From NCBI RefSeq assembly GCF_001668575.1, contig NZ_LZMD01000074.1:124001-188000 (forward strand): 64,000 nt of DNA, written 5' to 3'. The notes beneath the pieces were generated by a model that worked only from the letters and a program-made list of their open reading frames with translations, was not told the origin of the DNA and made no database searches. Numbering within the stretch: position 1 is the first letter of the stretch; the number at the start of each line of letters is the position of its first letter. Below, piece by piece: positions 27,021 to 35,850 of this stretch. Both the position numbers and the translations under genes were made by a program. The stretch is from Mycobacterium sp. 1164985.4 (GTDB lineage: Bacteria; Actinomycetota; Actinomycetes; Mycobacteriales; Mycobacteriaceae).

Positions 27021-27434
27021 TCAGCGTCGCGCGATGCAGAGACGGGTGAGCAGCACCCGGCCGGACAGAACGGAAGGTCGCGACTTGGGCGGACCGCGGA
27101 TGGCAGCCAGTGCCGGTTGATGCCAGCACACCGCGACAACCGCGAGCGCGGCAATCAGCCCCAACAGGACGAGTGAGGTGGACGCTCGCGGAAGAACCGC
27201 CTCGGCGAGCGCATCCGGGGGCAACGTGGGCGACGCATCACCGATGTGCTGATGATCGATGACGGCCGGGTGATCGCCGACGAGAGCCGACGAAAGTCCA
27301 TGCGGCCCATGCGCCGTGGTGACCTCGTCGACCGGCAGCGTCCACTGGGCGGCGACGGTGACGAGCCACAACGCCATGCCCAGCGCGATCGCCGCGCCGG
27401 TCCGCGACGCCCGGACGGCCATCTGGTATCTCAC
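27021..27434 (-). CDS. LpqS-like exported/membrane protein (copper-linked family)
   Basis: A 137-residue protein starting at GTG 27434 (ATG 27422 is an alternative). It has an N-terminal hydrophobic segment (AAIALGMALWLVTVAAQW), a His/Pro-rich outside part (HGPHGLS, HPAVIDHQHIGD), a second hydrophobic segment near 80-100, and the C-terminal signature RGPPKSRPSVLSGRVLLTRLCIARR. That tail closely matches what I remember of M. tuberculosis LpqS (Rv0847), a member of the copper-inducible RicR regulon. No lipobox is visible. It diverges from a Met/His-rich DUF305 lipoprotein gene, supporting a copper-stress role. Molecular function unknown. Confidence 0.68.
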   Translation of the reverse strand: MRYQMAVRASRTGAAIALGMALWLVTVAAQWTLPVDEVTTAHGPHGLSSALVGDHPAVIDHQHIGDASPTLPPDALAEAVLPRASTSLVLLGLIAALAVVAVCWHQPALAAIRGPPKSRPSVLSGRVLLTRLCIARR

Positions 27435-27624
27435 AATGTTCCCGAGGGTAGCAGCGCAACGGCGATCGGCTTCCTCACCCAAAGACCTGACGCCATCTCG
27501 TTATCGGGACGCGACACCAGTGCATCCGCATACCTGCGAAGGCCTGGTCAAAGCGTGTGCAGCGCCCGCGACGTCCTCCGTGAACCACGCCGTGCGATCC
27601 GGTCCATCGCTGTTGAGCGATCGG

Positions 27625-27644
27625 GCTTCTTTATCAAATCTTCA
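27625..27644 (-). promoter_or_regulatory. Candidate CopR-type box, DUF305/LpqS gap
   Basis: On the minus strand the sequence is TGAAGATTTGATAAAGAAGC: a perfect TGAAGATTT half-site, two bases, then a half-site matching five of nine positions. I recall the consensus TGAAGATTTnnTGAAGATTT for the copper response regulator CopR of Corynebacterium glutamicum. It lies 81 bases before the DUF305 gene and about 190 bases from the LpqS-like gene. Confidence 0.62.
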
Positions 27645-27724
27645 GGGAACGACTACAGCACTCCTATGGCCGTTCGAGAAGACTTGGCGACAAATCGGTG
27701 CGTGATGGACGTGGAGGATGTGTG

Positions 27725-28456
27725 GTGAAGGTGAACAGGCCCAGCGCGATCGGAGCGGCGGTGCTGGCCGCGGTGTCTGTAGTCGCGGCGTGCGGCAACT
27801 CTGCGACCAACCAAGAGACGGCATCCGCCGCTCCCACTCAAACCGTGAGTACAGCGCCGGCAGCAGACCACAATCATGCCGACGTGATGTTTGCCCACCA
27901 CATGATCCCGCATCACCAGCAAGCGGTAGAGATGAGCGACATGATCCTGCAAAAGCAGGGCATCGACCCGCGGGTAGCCGACATGGCGAGGCAGATCAAG
28001 GATGCGCAGGGCCCGGAGATCGAGCAGATGCAGGGTTGGCTCGACCAGTGGGGTATGCCCGGAATGCCCGGGCCGGGCGGAATGCCCGGGCCGAAAGGCA
28101 CCGGTGGCAACATGCCCCCTGGGCATGGCGGAATGCATGGTTCGGGCACCGAAACCGTCTCTCCGCCGGCATCGCCGGGGCCGAGCGGGTCAATGATGCC
28201 GAGCATGGGAAACATGCCGGGCATGGAAGGGATGATGTCGCCGGCCGATATGCAGGCCCTGCAGAACGCTCAGGGCGTCGAGGCCAGCAAGCTCTTTCTC
28301 ACCCAGATGATTCGGCACCACCAGGGCGCAATCACCATGGCGCAGAACGAGGTCGACAACGGTCAGTTCCCCGACGGCGTCGCGCTGGCCAAATCGATGG
28401 TGAGCAGCCAGCAGAAGGAGATCGACACGATGAACGAGATACTCAAGTCGCTGTAG
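27725..28456 (+). CDS. Met/His-rich DUF305 lipoprotein (CopM-like)
   Basis: A 243-residue predicted lipoprotein starting at a GTG seven bases after GGAGGA; lipobox VAAC with Cys23. Two DUF305 half-repeats are visible, each with an HH motif: MFAHHMIPHHQQAVEMSDMI near residue 55 and FLTQMIRHHQGAITMAQNEV near 195. Between them is a long Met/Gly/Pro/His-rich region (GMPGMPGPGGMPGPKG, MPPGHGGMHG, MMPSMGNMPGMEGMM), typical of copper-binding segments. Cyanobacterial CopM, a periplasmic copper-binding DUF305 protein, is encoded with a two-component system, as here. It should bind Cu(I)/Cu(II) outside the membrane. Copper specificity is inferred from composition and context. Confidence 0.8.
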   Translation: MKVNRPSAIGAAVLAAVSVVAACGNSATNQETASAAPTQTVSTAPAADHNHADVMFAHHMIPHHQQAVEMSDMILQKQGIDPRVADMARQIKDAQGPEIEQMQGWLDQWGMPGMPGPGGMPGPKGTGGNMPPGHGGMHGSGTETVSPPASPGPSGSMMPSMGNMPGMEGMMSPADMQALQNAQGVEASKLFLTQMIRHHQGAITMAQNEVDNGQFPDGVALAKSMVSSQQKEIDTMNEILKSL

Positions 28457-28510
28457 TGGCCCGCACGGTCGCGGATACGTTGTCACCACCCGACGGCGTA
28501 GTGCGTCGAG

Positions 28511-29668
28511 TCAGGAGCTGACCGTCGGCGAGGCTTGATGCTTGTCGAAGGCATGGGCTCCGATCACTGGATGTAGGGGCACCGTCACGATGAAGGTGGT
28601 CCCTTCTCCGGGTCCGCGGCTGGTCGCGCTGATGTGGCCGCCATGGGCCTCGGTCAGCGCCTTGGCGATTGCCAACCCGATCCCCGCACCACCCCGGTCA
28701 CGGTCTCGGGCGGTGTCTGCCCGGTAGAAGCGCTCAAAGAGGTGTGGCAGATGTTCGGCGGCGACGCCCTCGCCGTCGTCGGAAACGGTGAAGACCACAT
28801 CGGTGCCGACAGTCCCGACAGCGAGGGTGACGTGGCCGCCGGCCGGAGTGTGCCGGAGAGCGTTGTCGAGCAGATTCCCGATCACCTGGGTCAGGCGCTG
28901 GCGGTCACCCCATAGTCGGGGCGCGTCATCGAGTCGAACCCTCAGCGCCACACCAGCTTCGGTGTAGCGATCGGCGAACGCGGCACGCACCGTGCCGATC
29001 AGCTGACCGGGGTCGACCCACTCGGGTGCGATGGTGGTGTGGGCCTCCTCGGCTTGCGCGAGGGCGGCGGCGTCCGCCGAGAACCGCACCAGTCGGCCGG
29101 TCTGCTCACGCAGCATTGCGACGGTCTGTGCGTCGAGGGTTCTCACACCGTCCTCGACGGCCTCCAGGTAGGCCTCGAGCACCGCCACCGGGGTACGGAT
29201 CTCGTGGGCCAGGTCGCCGAACAACCGGCGGCGGGTCGATTCGACCGACTGAAGCCGTTGCGCCATCTGGTTGAACGCGGTTGCCAGCCCATCGAATTCA
29301 TCGCCCAGTCGTGGTGGTGTCACCCGGATGTCGTAGCGGCCCTCGGCAACGGTCGCCGCCGCCGCAGATATCTCGGCGACCGAGCGCTGCACGCGCCGGC
29401 TCAGATATACGGTGACCACGAGCGCGGTCAAGGCCGCCACCGCGATAGCGGTCCCGACCGAAATAGCCGTGGCGTGGCGGTAGGCCTGTTCGGCGTGGAA
29501 CTGCTCACTGGAGTTGTGTGGCACACCCGCCTGATGGAGGTGGTCACGGAACAGCGGCGGGCCGACCAGTGAGGCCACCACCCAGGTCGTGACGCCGACG
29601 GCGAGCAACACCAGTCCCTGCGCCAACAGCAACCGGCGGAGCATCCCGGTACCCGTCGACGCCCTCAC
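28511..29668 (-). CDS. Sensor histidine kinase with His-rich sensor loop (CopS-like)
   Basis: A 385-residue kinase starting at a GTG overlapping the regulator stop (GTGA). Helix 1 (about 12-34), an outside loop (35-66), helix 2 (67-90), a HAMP domain (about 90-143), HisKA with GDLAHEIRTPVAVLE (His155) and an ATPase domain with NLLDNALRHTP, DDGEGVAAEHLPHLFERFYR and GAGIGLAIAKAL. The outside loop is short and holds five His (43, 45, 51, 58, 65), suitable for binding Cu or Zn directly. With the DUF305 lipoprotein next door and the CopR-type boxes, copper sensing by the CopS type is the best guess. It phosphorylates the neighbouring regulator. Confidence 0.85.
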   Translation of the reverse strand: MRASTGTGMLRRLLLAQGLVLLAVGVTTWVVASLVGPPLFRDHLHQAGVPHNSSEQFHAEQAYRHATAISVGTAIAVAALTALVVTVYLSRRVQRSVAEISAAAATVAEGRYDIRVTPPRLGDEFDGLATAFNQMAQRLQSVESTRRRLFGDLAHEIRTPVAVLEAYLEAVEDGVRTLDAQTVAMLREQTGRLVRFSADAAALAQAEEAHTTIAPEWVDPGQLIGTVRAAFADRYTEAGVALRVRLDDAPRLWGDRQRLTQVIGNLLDNALRHTPAGGHVTLAVGTVGTDVVFTVSDDGEGVAAEHLPHLFERFYRADTARDRDRGGAGIGLAIAKALTEAHGGHISATSRGPGEGTTFIVTVPLHPVIGAHAFDKHQASPTVSS

Positions 29669-30423
29669 TGCCCGGTCCCCATCCGGTACCCCACTCCGCG
29701 AACAGTGAACACGAAGCTGGGCTCGGCAGGGTCGTCACCCAGTTTGCGCCGAAGATGTCCGACGTGGACATCGACGAGGTGGCGGTTGCCGACCCATGTC
29801 TCCCCCCAAACTGCTTCGATGAGCTGCCGGCGGCTCCACACCACACCAGGGCGTGACGACAGCACGGCGAGAATGTCGAACTCAGTGCGCGTCAACGCAA
29901 TCAACTGGCCACCGAGATACACCTGTCTGCCCGCGACATCGATCGACAGAGGGCCAAACACCCGCGGTGCCGGCACCTCGGCGCTCATCGACCCCGTTGC
30001 CGGGTCAGGTGCGCCGACGGTGCGAGGCCGACGCAGCATGGCGCGGATCCGCGCGACCAACTCCCGTGGACTGAACGGCTTGGTCATGTAGTCGTCGGCG
30101 CCGACCGAGAGGCCGACGATCGTATCGACCTCGGTGTCGCGGGCGGTCAGCATCACGACGTAAGCGTCGGAGAACGTCCGCAGCTGCCGACAGACCTCGA
30201 CCCCGTCGATCCCCGGCAGGCCGAGATCCAACACCACCACATCCGGGTCGACCTCACGTGCCACGTCGAGCGCTTCGCCTCCCGTGTGGCGCACCGTGAC
30301 GTCGAAATGCTCCCGCTCGAGATAGCTCGCCACCACTTCCGCCAGCGGCGCCTCATCATCGACGACCAGCGCGCGGTAGCCGGAATCCGCAGTGCAGGCG
30401 GACGATTGCGCGGCGGTATCCAT
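29665..30423 (-). CDS. OmpR/PhoB-type response regulator (CopR-like)
   Basis: A 252-residue response regulator. The receiver domain has the acidic pocket near residues 22-23, phospho-acceptor Asp66 (VVVLDLGLPG), Thr93 and Lys115 (MTKPFSPRELVARI). A winged-helix output domain occupies residues 155-250 (LTRTEFDILAVLSSRPGVVWSRRQLIEAVWG, then VDVHVGHLRRKLGDDP). The ATG at 30423 is preferred; a GTG precedes it directly, and the longer frame to 30477 would run through the CopR-type box. The box at 30457-30476 lies 34 bases upstream, so autoregulation is likely. Kinase is coupled downstream by GTGA. Confidence 0.85.
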   Translation of the reverse strand: MDTAAQSSACTADSGYRALVVDDEAPLAEVVASYLEREHFDVTVRHTGGEALDVAREVDPDVVVLDLGLPGIDGVEVCRQLRTFSDAYVVMLTARDTEVDTIVGLSVGADDYMTKPFSPRELVARIRAMLRRPRTVGAPDPATGSMSAEVPAPRVFGPLSIDVAGRQVYLGGQLIALTRTEFDILAVLSSRPGVVWSRRQLIEAVWGETWVGNRHLVDVHVGHLRRKLGDDPAEPSFVFTVRGVGYRMGTGQ

Positions 30424-30456
30424 CACCCCATCGTGCCGCTCAACCGCCCGCTTCTG

Positions 30457-30476
30457 GGCTGTTGACGAAATCTTCA
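30457..30476 (-). promoter_or_regulatory. Candidate CopR-type box, regulator promoter
   Basis: Minus-strand TGAAGATTTCGTCAACAGCC: a perfect TGAAGATTT half-site followed after two bases by a degenerate copy. Same 9-base core and orientation of half-sites as the box at 27625-27644. It lies 34 bases upstream of the response regulator start. Confidence 0.6.
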
Positions 30477-30549
30477 CACAACCATCATCAAACCGTTCTG
30501 GCGCTACCGGACCGCGGCCGGAGATGGTGGTCGCCGGCCGGCATCGCCC

Positions 30550-32820
30550 TCAGGCGAGGACCACGCGGTCCCACACCCGATGTTCGCCCAGCCCGTCGAT
30601 CAGCGACTGGGCGAGGGTCGCGGAATCCGAGCCGGAGAACACTCCCGGCCCTTCGGTCGGAACCGCAGCGGCGGCGGCGAGCTCGGTGCCCTGCGGCAGC
30701 ACGGCGATCGCCTTGTGGTGCCGGAATGCCTCGTCGACAATGGTTTTCGCCTTGACGTCGGCCGGTGACCCGGCGATGAGGATCGCATCGAACTCGACCG
30801 AGCGAGCGGTCGCATAGGTGCGAGAGACGGGCACGGCGCCGCCGTCGTGCTCCAGCGTGCCGCCATGGGCGGCGACGACGAAGGGCACGTTCTTGGCGTT
30901 CGCGATCGCGGTGACAGCGGCCGCCACACCGGCCAGATCCGTGTCGGGGCCGGTGAGTACGCCGATCTGTCGACCCTCGACGGGCCACTCCTCTCCGACC
31001 TGGGCCACTGCGGGGCTCAGCACGTCGGGATCCGCGGGAGGCACGGTCGGCGCGGGCGCCTCGAGACCCAACCCCGCCGCGACGGTCGCGCACAGCTCGG
31101 CGTCGATGTTCGCCAACGCCGCGAGCTGGCGCTCCTTGACTGCTTGTTCGTAGCACTTGCCCAGCTCGAACGTATAGGCCTCCGCGATGTGCTCTTGTTC
31201 GGCTCGGCTGAGGCTGCGGTAGAACAGCGTGACCTGGCTGAAATGGTCGTCATAGGTGGCCGGGGCGGCCCGCCGCTTCGTCGACTCGGGGACCACAGTC
31301 GGCACCTCGATGAATGCGCCGGTGTCCGCGCCGGCAAGGAACGGGCAGCCGCCGTCGAGGGAGTTCGGCTTGTACGGCGCGACGCCGGGATGCACGCCCT
31401 GCTGGTGGAACCCGTCGCGGAACATGTCGTTGACCGGCGCGTGCGGCCGATTGATCGGGATCTGGCCGAAATTCGGACCGGCGAGCCGGGTGATCTGCGT
31501 GTCGAGGTAGGAGAAGAGCCGCGCCTGCAGAAGCGGGTCGTCGGTGATGTCGATGCCCGGCACCAGGTGCCCCGGGTGAAACGCCACCTGCTCGGTCTCG
31601 GCGAAGAAGTTGGTGACGTTGCGGTTGAGCTGAAGCGTCCCGATGATCTGCACCGGAGCCAGTTCCTCCGGGACGATCTTCGTCGGGTCGAGCAGGTCGA
31701 TGCCCTCGAACATCTGCTCGGGGGTGTCCGGCAGCACCTGCACACCGAGATCCCACTCGGGGTAGACGCCCTTCTCGATCGCGTCAGCGAGGTCGCGCCG
31801 ATGGAAATCGGGATCGACCCCCGCGGTGATCTGGGCCTCCTCCCAGACCTGCGAATGCACGCCGAGTCGCGGCTTCCAGTGGAACTTCACCAGCGAAGTC
31901 GACCCGTCCGGTCCGGTCAGCCGAAACGTGTGGACGCCGAAGCCTTCCATCATCCGGTAGGACCGCGGAATCCCGCGGTCGGACATGTTCCACATGGTGT
32001 GCGCCTGGGCTTCGGTGTGCAGCGATACGAAGTCCCAGAAGGTGTCGTGAGCGCTCTGCGCCTGCGGGATCTCCCGGTCCGGATGCGGCTTGGCGGCGTG
32101 CACGACGTCGGGGAACTTGATGCCGTCCTGGATGAAGAACACCGGGATGTTGTTGCCGACGAGATCGAAGGTGCCCTGGTGTGTATAGAACTTGGTGGCG
32201 AACCCGCGGGTGTCACGCACCGTATCGGCCGATCCGCGAGAACCGAGCACCGTCGAGAAGCGAACGAAGACGTCGGTCTCTTCGCCGGACCGCAGGAATT
32301 CCGCTTTGCAGATCTTCTCGGCCGCCCCGTTGGCGCGGAACACGCCGTGCGCGGCGGCGCCGCGTGCGTGCACCACCCGCTCCGGAATGCGTTCGTGGTC
32401 GAAGTGCGTGATCTTCTCGCGGAGGTGGTGGTCCTGCAACAGCGTCGGCCCGCGCTCACCGGCTTTGAGGGAGTGGTCCGTGTCGTACAACCGCGCTCCC
32501 TGGGCGGTGGTGAGGTATGCCTCCTGCTGGCCACGGGCGGTCAACGGGCCGTCGACGGGAGCGCCCGTTGCCGTGCGCAGCTCGGGCGCAACCTGATCGG
32601 CCTTCGGCGGCAGCGGCTCGCGCGGGGCGGTCGGCTCGTCGAACGACGGCGCCTCAGGACCGGGCGCGCCGGGTATGTAGGACGGATTGTGCTGTTCGGC
32701 CCTACCATCGCGCTTCAACTCTTCGTTGCCGATCAGCGCCCCCGCCGCCTCCTTGGCCTTGCCCTTGGCCTCCTCGACGATTCCCTTGACTGCTTCCTTC
32801 GGTGCGCGGTCGTCGGCCAT
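30550..32820 (-). CDS. katE: Large-subunit catalase (KatE/HPII type) with CsbD-like N-terminus
   Basis: A 756-residue clade 2 catalase. Catalytic His151 (RVVHARGAAAHGVF) and Asn224 (DLVGNNIPVFFIQDG) are 73 residues apart as in E. coli HPII; the proximal heme Tyr is in ARLFSYLDTQITRL. Residues about 600-756 form the DJ-1/glutamine-amidotransferase-like domain typical of this clade (RQIGVLTGPDTDLAG). Residues about 8-44 (AVKGIVEEAKGKAKEAAGAL, GNEELKRDGRAEQHN) resemble a CsbD stress protein, unusual in front of a catalase. The ATG at 32820 follows GAGGAGAG. It decomposes H2O2 in the cytosol. The gene follows the two-component system tail-to-head with 126 bases between. Confidence 0.92.
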   Translation of the reverse strand: MADDRAPKEAVKGIVEEAKGKAKEAAGALIGNEELKRDGRAEQHNPSYIPGAPGPEAPSFDEPTAPREPLPPKADQVAPELRTATGAPVDGPLTARGQQEAYLTTAQGARLYDTDHSLKAGERGPTLLQDHHLREKITHFDHERIPERVVHARGAAAHGVFRANGAAEKICKAEFLRSGEETDVFVRFSTVLGSRGSADTVRDTRGFATKFYTHQGTFDLVGNNIPVFFIQDGIKFPDVVHAAKPHPDREIPQAQSAHDTFWDFVSLHTEAQAHTMWNMSDRGIPRSYRMMEGFGVHTFRLTGPDGSTSLVKFHWKPRLGVHSQVWEEAQITAGVDPDFHRRDLADAIEKGVYPEWDLGVQVLPDTPEQMFEGIDLLDPTKIVPEELAPVQIIGTLQLNRNVTNFFAETEQVAFHPGHLVPGIDITDDPLLQARLFSYLDTQITRLAGPNFGQIPINRPHAPVNDMFRDGFHQQGVHPGVAPYKPNSLDGGCPFLAGADTGAFIEVPTVVPESTKRRAAPATYDDHFSQVTLFYRSLSRAEQEHIAEAYTFELGKCYEQAVKERQLAALANIDAELCATVAAGLGLEAPAPTVPPADPDVLSPAVAQVGEEWPVEGRQIGVLTGPDTDLAGVAAAVTAIANAKNVPFVVAAHGGTLEHDGGAVPVSRTYATARSVEFDAILIAGSPADVKAKTIVDEAFRHHKAIAVLPQGTELAAAAAVPTEGPGVFSGSDSATLAQSLIDGLGEHRVWDRVVLA

Positions 32821-32946
32821 CAAGCTCTCCTCAATCCTGGCGGTTCGGGGTCCGAGCACGCTCGTCGCGTGACCCCCGCGGGAGGTTTCCCTTAGGACGC
32901 CACTCGAAACCTGACCCCACCATCCGCGCGTGGACGAGGTGTCCGA

Positions 32947-35850
32947 TCAACCGTCCTCGGACCGCAGCAGGGTCCGCACCTCGGTGCGCGTTCCATACGG
33001 GCGCAGCATCCGGCTCGCCGGCCGCGGACGCACGTTCAGCGGCCACCAGAACCAGCGGCCGAGCAGGGCCGCGATGGACGGAGTCATGAAGGAGCGCACG
33101 ATCAACGTGTCGAACAACAGCCCCATGCCGATCGTCGTGCCTATTTGGCCGAGCACGACGAGGTCGCTGAAGATGAACGACGACATCGTCGCGGCGAAGA
33201 CGAGCCCCGCCGCGGTGACCACGCTGCCGGTCCCGGCCATCGCCCGGATGATGCCGGTGTTGAGCCCCGCGCCGATCTCCTCCTTGAACCGCGAGATCAA
33301 CAGCAGGTTGTAGTCCGCCCCCACGGCCAGCAGCAGGATGACGGCCAGCGCCAACACGATCCAATAGAGCTGGATCCCGAAGATGTACTGCCACACCAGA
33401 ACCGACAAGCCGAACGATGCACCCAGCGACAGCGCGACGGTCCCGACGATCACGACCGCGGCCACCAGGCTGCGGGTGATGAACATCATGATCAACAGGA
33501 TGAGCGCCATCGCCGCCAGCGCGACGATCAGCAGGTCGTACTTGGCCCCGTCCTGGATGTCCTTGTAGGTCGATGCGGTCCCGGCGACGTAGATCTTCGC
33601 GTCCGACAACGGGGTGGCCTTGATCGCATCGAACGCGGAGTCCTTGATCGCGTTGATGTGCGAAATCCCCTCCGGCGTAGCGGGTTTACCCTCATGGGTG
33701 ATGATCATCCGCGCGGCCTTGCCGTCCGGCGAGAGGAACAGCTTCAAGCCGCGTTTGAAGTCGGGGTTGTCGAACGCCTCCGGCGGCAGATAGAACGTGT
33801 CGTCGTTCTTGGCCAGATCGAACGCCTGGCCCATCGCCGTCGAATTCTTCAGCGCCTCGTCGCTTTGGGCGTTGATACCCGTGGTGGTGGCGTAGTTCGA
33901 CAGGGTGAGGTCGCGGTTGCGCTCCTGAATGGCGATCTGCGGAGGCAGCAGCGCGACCAGTTGCGGTTGCAGAGCGTCGAGCTTGTCCAAGCTCGCCGTG
34001 ATGGTGCCGAATTGGTCTGCGAGCAGGGCGATCCCGTCCAGCGAATCGAACACCGATCTCAGTGCCGAGCACATCGGAATGTCGAAACAGTGTGGCTCCC
34101 AGTAGAAATAGTTGCGTATCGGCCGGAACTGGTCGTCGAAGTTGGCCAGCTTGTCACGCAGGTCTTCCACGATCGTCACCGTGTCGTGAAACGCCTGCGT
34201 CTGCTCATGCGTCGCGGCCGCGCTGGCCTGCTGCAACGCCACCTGCTGTTTGAGGATGTCGATGGTGTTGCTGATCTCGTTGGCCTGCTTGAGCAGATCG
34301 GCCCCTCGCGCCTGCTGGTAGCTCAGGTTCATGATCTGGCTGGCGCTCTGGGCGCTGATCTGAAAAGGGATGGAGCTGTGGCTGATCGGCGTTCCCAGCG
34401 GCCTGGTGATCGACTGCACGAGGTTGACACCCTTGGTGTGCAGGACGGCCTTGGCGACGCGCTCGAGGATGAGCATGTCGGCGGGATTACGCATGTCGTG
34501 ATCGGTCTCGATCATCAACAGTTCCGGGTTGAGACGCGCCTCGGAGAAGTGCCGCTCGGCGGCCGTGTAACCCTCGACCGCGGGCGCCGACGCGGGCAGG
34601 TACGGACGCGCGTCGTAGCTGGTCTTGTAGCCCGGCAGCGCGAGAAGGCCGACGAGGGCGAGCAGCGTCGCGACCGCGAGGATCGGGCCGGGCCACCGCA
34701 CGATCGCGGTGCCGATGCGGCGCCAACCACGGACGCGGGTCGCATGTTTGGGCTCCATGAGCCCGAACCGGGTGGCGATCAGAAGGACTGCCGGCCCCAG
34801 CGTGATCGCGGCCGCCAGCGTCACGAGGACTCCGATGGCGGCGGGGATGCCGAGCGTCTGGAAGTACGGCAGCCGGGTGAAGGCGAGGCAGGCCACCGCA
34901 CCGGCGATCGTCAGCCCCGATCCGAGGATGACGTGGATGGTCCCGCGATACATGTCGTAGTACGCGGAGACTCGGTCCATGCCCTTGTTGCGCGCCTCGT
35001 GATAGCGGCCCGCCACGAAGATCGCGTAGTCGGTGCCAGCCGCGATCGCGAGCAACGTCAACAGGTTTGTCGCATACGTCGTCAGGCCGATGAGCCCGGA
35101 ATCCGCGAGTACCGCCACGACACCTCGGGCTGCGGCGAGTTCGACGAACACCGTGACGAGCATGATCAGCGTCGTCAGGATGGACCGGTAGACGATGAGC
35201 AGCATCACCGCGATGACGAGGAAGGTGATGGCGGTGACCTTGTGGGTGCCTTCGCTGCCGACTTCGAAGTTGTCGGTGATGAGCGGTGCCGCGCCGGTCA
35301 CGTAGACCCGCAGGCCGGGCGGCGGCGGTGTGTTGTCGACGATATCGCGCACCGCGTCGACGGACTCGTTGGCCAGCGCCTCGCCCTGGTTACCGGAGAG
35401 GTACAGCTGCACCAGGGCGGCCTTGCCGTCCTTGCTCTGCGAACCGCCCGCCGTCAGCGGATCCCCCCAGAAGTCCTGGATGTGCTCGACGTGCTTGGTG
35501 TCGGCCGCCAGCCGACGCACCAACCCGTCGTAGTACTCGTGTGCCTCTGCACCCAAGGGCGAATCGCTCTCGAGCACGATCATCGCGGCGCTGTCGGAAT
35601 CGAATTCGTCGAAGACCTGTCCGATGTGGCGCATCGCCATGATCGACGGTGAATCGGCGGCGTTCAGCGACACCGACCGCTCCGCGCCCACCACTTCGAG
35701 CTGTGGTCCCACGACGTTGGTGATCGCGGCCACCGCGACCCAGATCAACAGGATGGGAAGGGCCAGGCGGCGAATGAGACGCGCGGGCCGCGAACCCATC
35801 GGCGCAGCGTCGGATCGATGCACCCCCTCGTCGGTGTTCTGCGCGGTCAC
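32947..35850 (-). CDS. mmpL: MmpL-family RND transporter
   Basis: A 967-residue inner-membrane transporter. Two SSD-like blocks of helices are visible: HKVTAITFLVIAVMLLIVYRS to about residue 360, and YDLLIVALAAMALILLIMMF to about 935. The RND proton-relay region has AAGTDYAIFVAGRYHE and LLAVGADYNLLLISRFKEE with paired Asp/Tyr. A large outside domain with coiled-coil (about 480-640) matches the MmpL4/MmpL5 group. I set the start at the GTG at 35850 because GTGA overlaps the mmpS stop, giving coupling; an ATG at 35868 is possible. It likely exports a siderophore or lipid with MmpS. The divergent TetR gene is the probable regulator. Confidence 0.9.
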   Translation of the reverse strand: MTAQNTDEGVHRSDAAPMGSRPARLIRRLALPILLIWVAVAAITNVVGPQLEVVGAERSVSLNAADSPSIMAMRHIGQVFDEFDSDSAAMIVLESDSPLGAEAHEYYDGLVRRLAADTKHVEHIQDFWGDPLTAGGSQSKDGKAALVQLYLSGNQGEALANESVDAVRDIVDNTPPPPGLRVYVTGAAPLITDNFEVGSEGTHKVTAITFLVIAVMLLIVYRSILTTLIMLVTVFVELAAARGVVAVLADSGLIGLTTYATNLLTLLAIAAGTDYAIFVAGRYHEARNKGMDRVSAYYDMYRGTIHVILGSGLTIAGAVACLAFTRLPYFQTLGIPAAIGVLVTLAAAITLGPAVLLIATRFGLMEPKHATRVRGWRRIGTAIVRWPGPILAVATLLALVGLLALPGYKTSYDARPYLPASAPAVEGYTAAERHFSEARLNPELLMIETDHDMRNPADMLILERVAKAVLHTKGVNLVQSITRPLGTPISHSSIPFQISAQSASQIMNLSYQQARGADLLKQANEISNTIDILKQQVALQQASAAATHEQTQAFHDTVTIVEDLRDKLANFDDQFRPIRNYFYWEPHCFDIPMCSALRSVFDSLDGIALLADQFGTITASLDKLDALQPQLVALLPPQIAIQERNRDLTLSNYATTTGINAQSDEALKNSTAMGQAFDLAKNDDTFYLPPEAFDNPDFKRGLKLFLSPDGKAARMIITHEGKPATPEGISHINAIKDSAFDAIKATPLSDAKIYVAGTASTYKDIQDGAKYDLLIVALAAMALILLIMMFITRSLVAAVVIVGTVALSLGASFGLSVLVWQYIFGIQLYWIVLALAVILLLAVGADYNLLLISRFKEEIGAGLNTGIIRAMAGTGSVVTAAGLVFAATMSSFIFSDLVVLGQIGTTIGMGLLFDTLIVRSFMTPSIAALLGRWFWWPLNVRPRPASRMLRPYGTRTEVRTLLRSEDG

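Noticed and set aside
27439..27450. TTCCCGAGGGTA upstream of the LpqS-like gene as a RicR or CstR site.
   Set aside because: Only one arm matches TACCC; RicR-type spacing of five bases between arms is absent.
33145..35652. Long plus-strand open frame of 835 codons opposite mmpL.
   Set aside because: Antisense artefact of GC-rich codons: composition is Arg/His/Asp-rich with no domain, while the mmpL strand has clear motifs.
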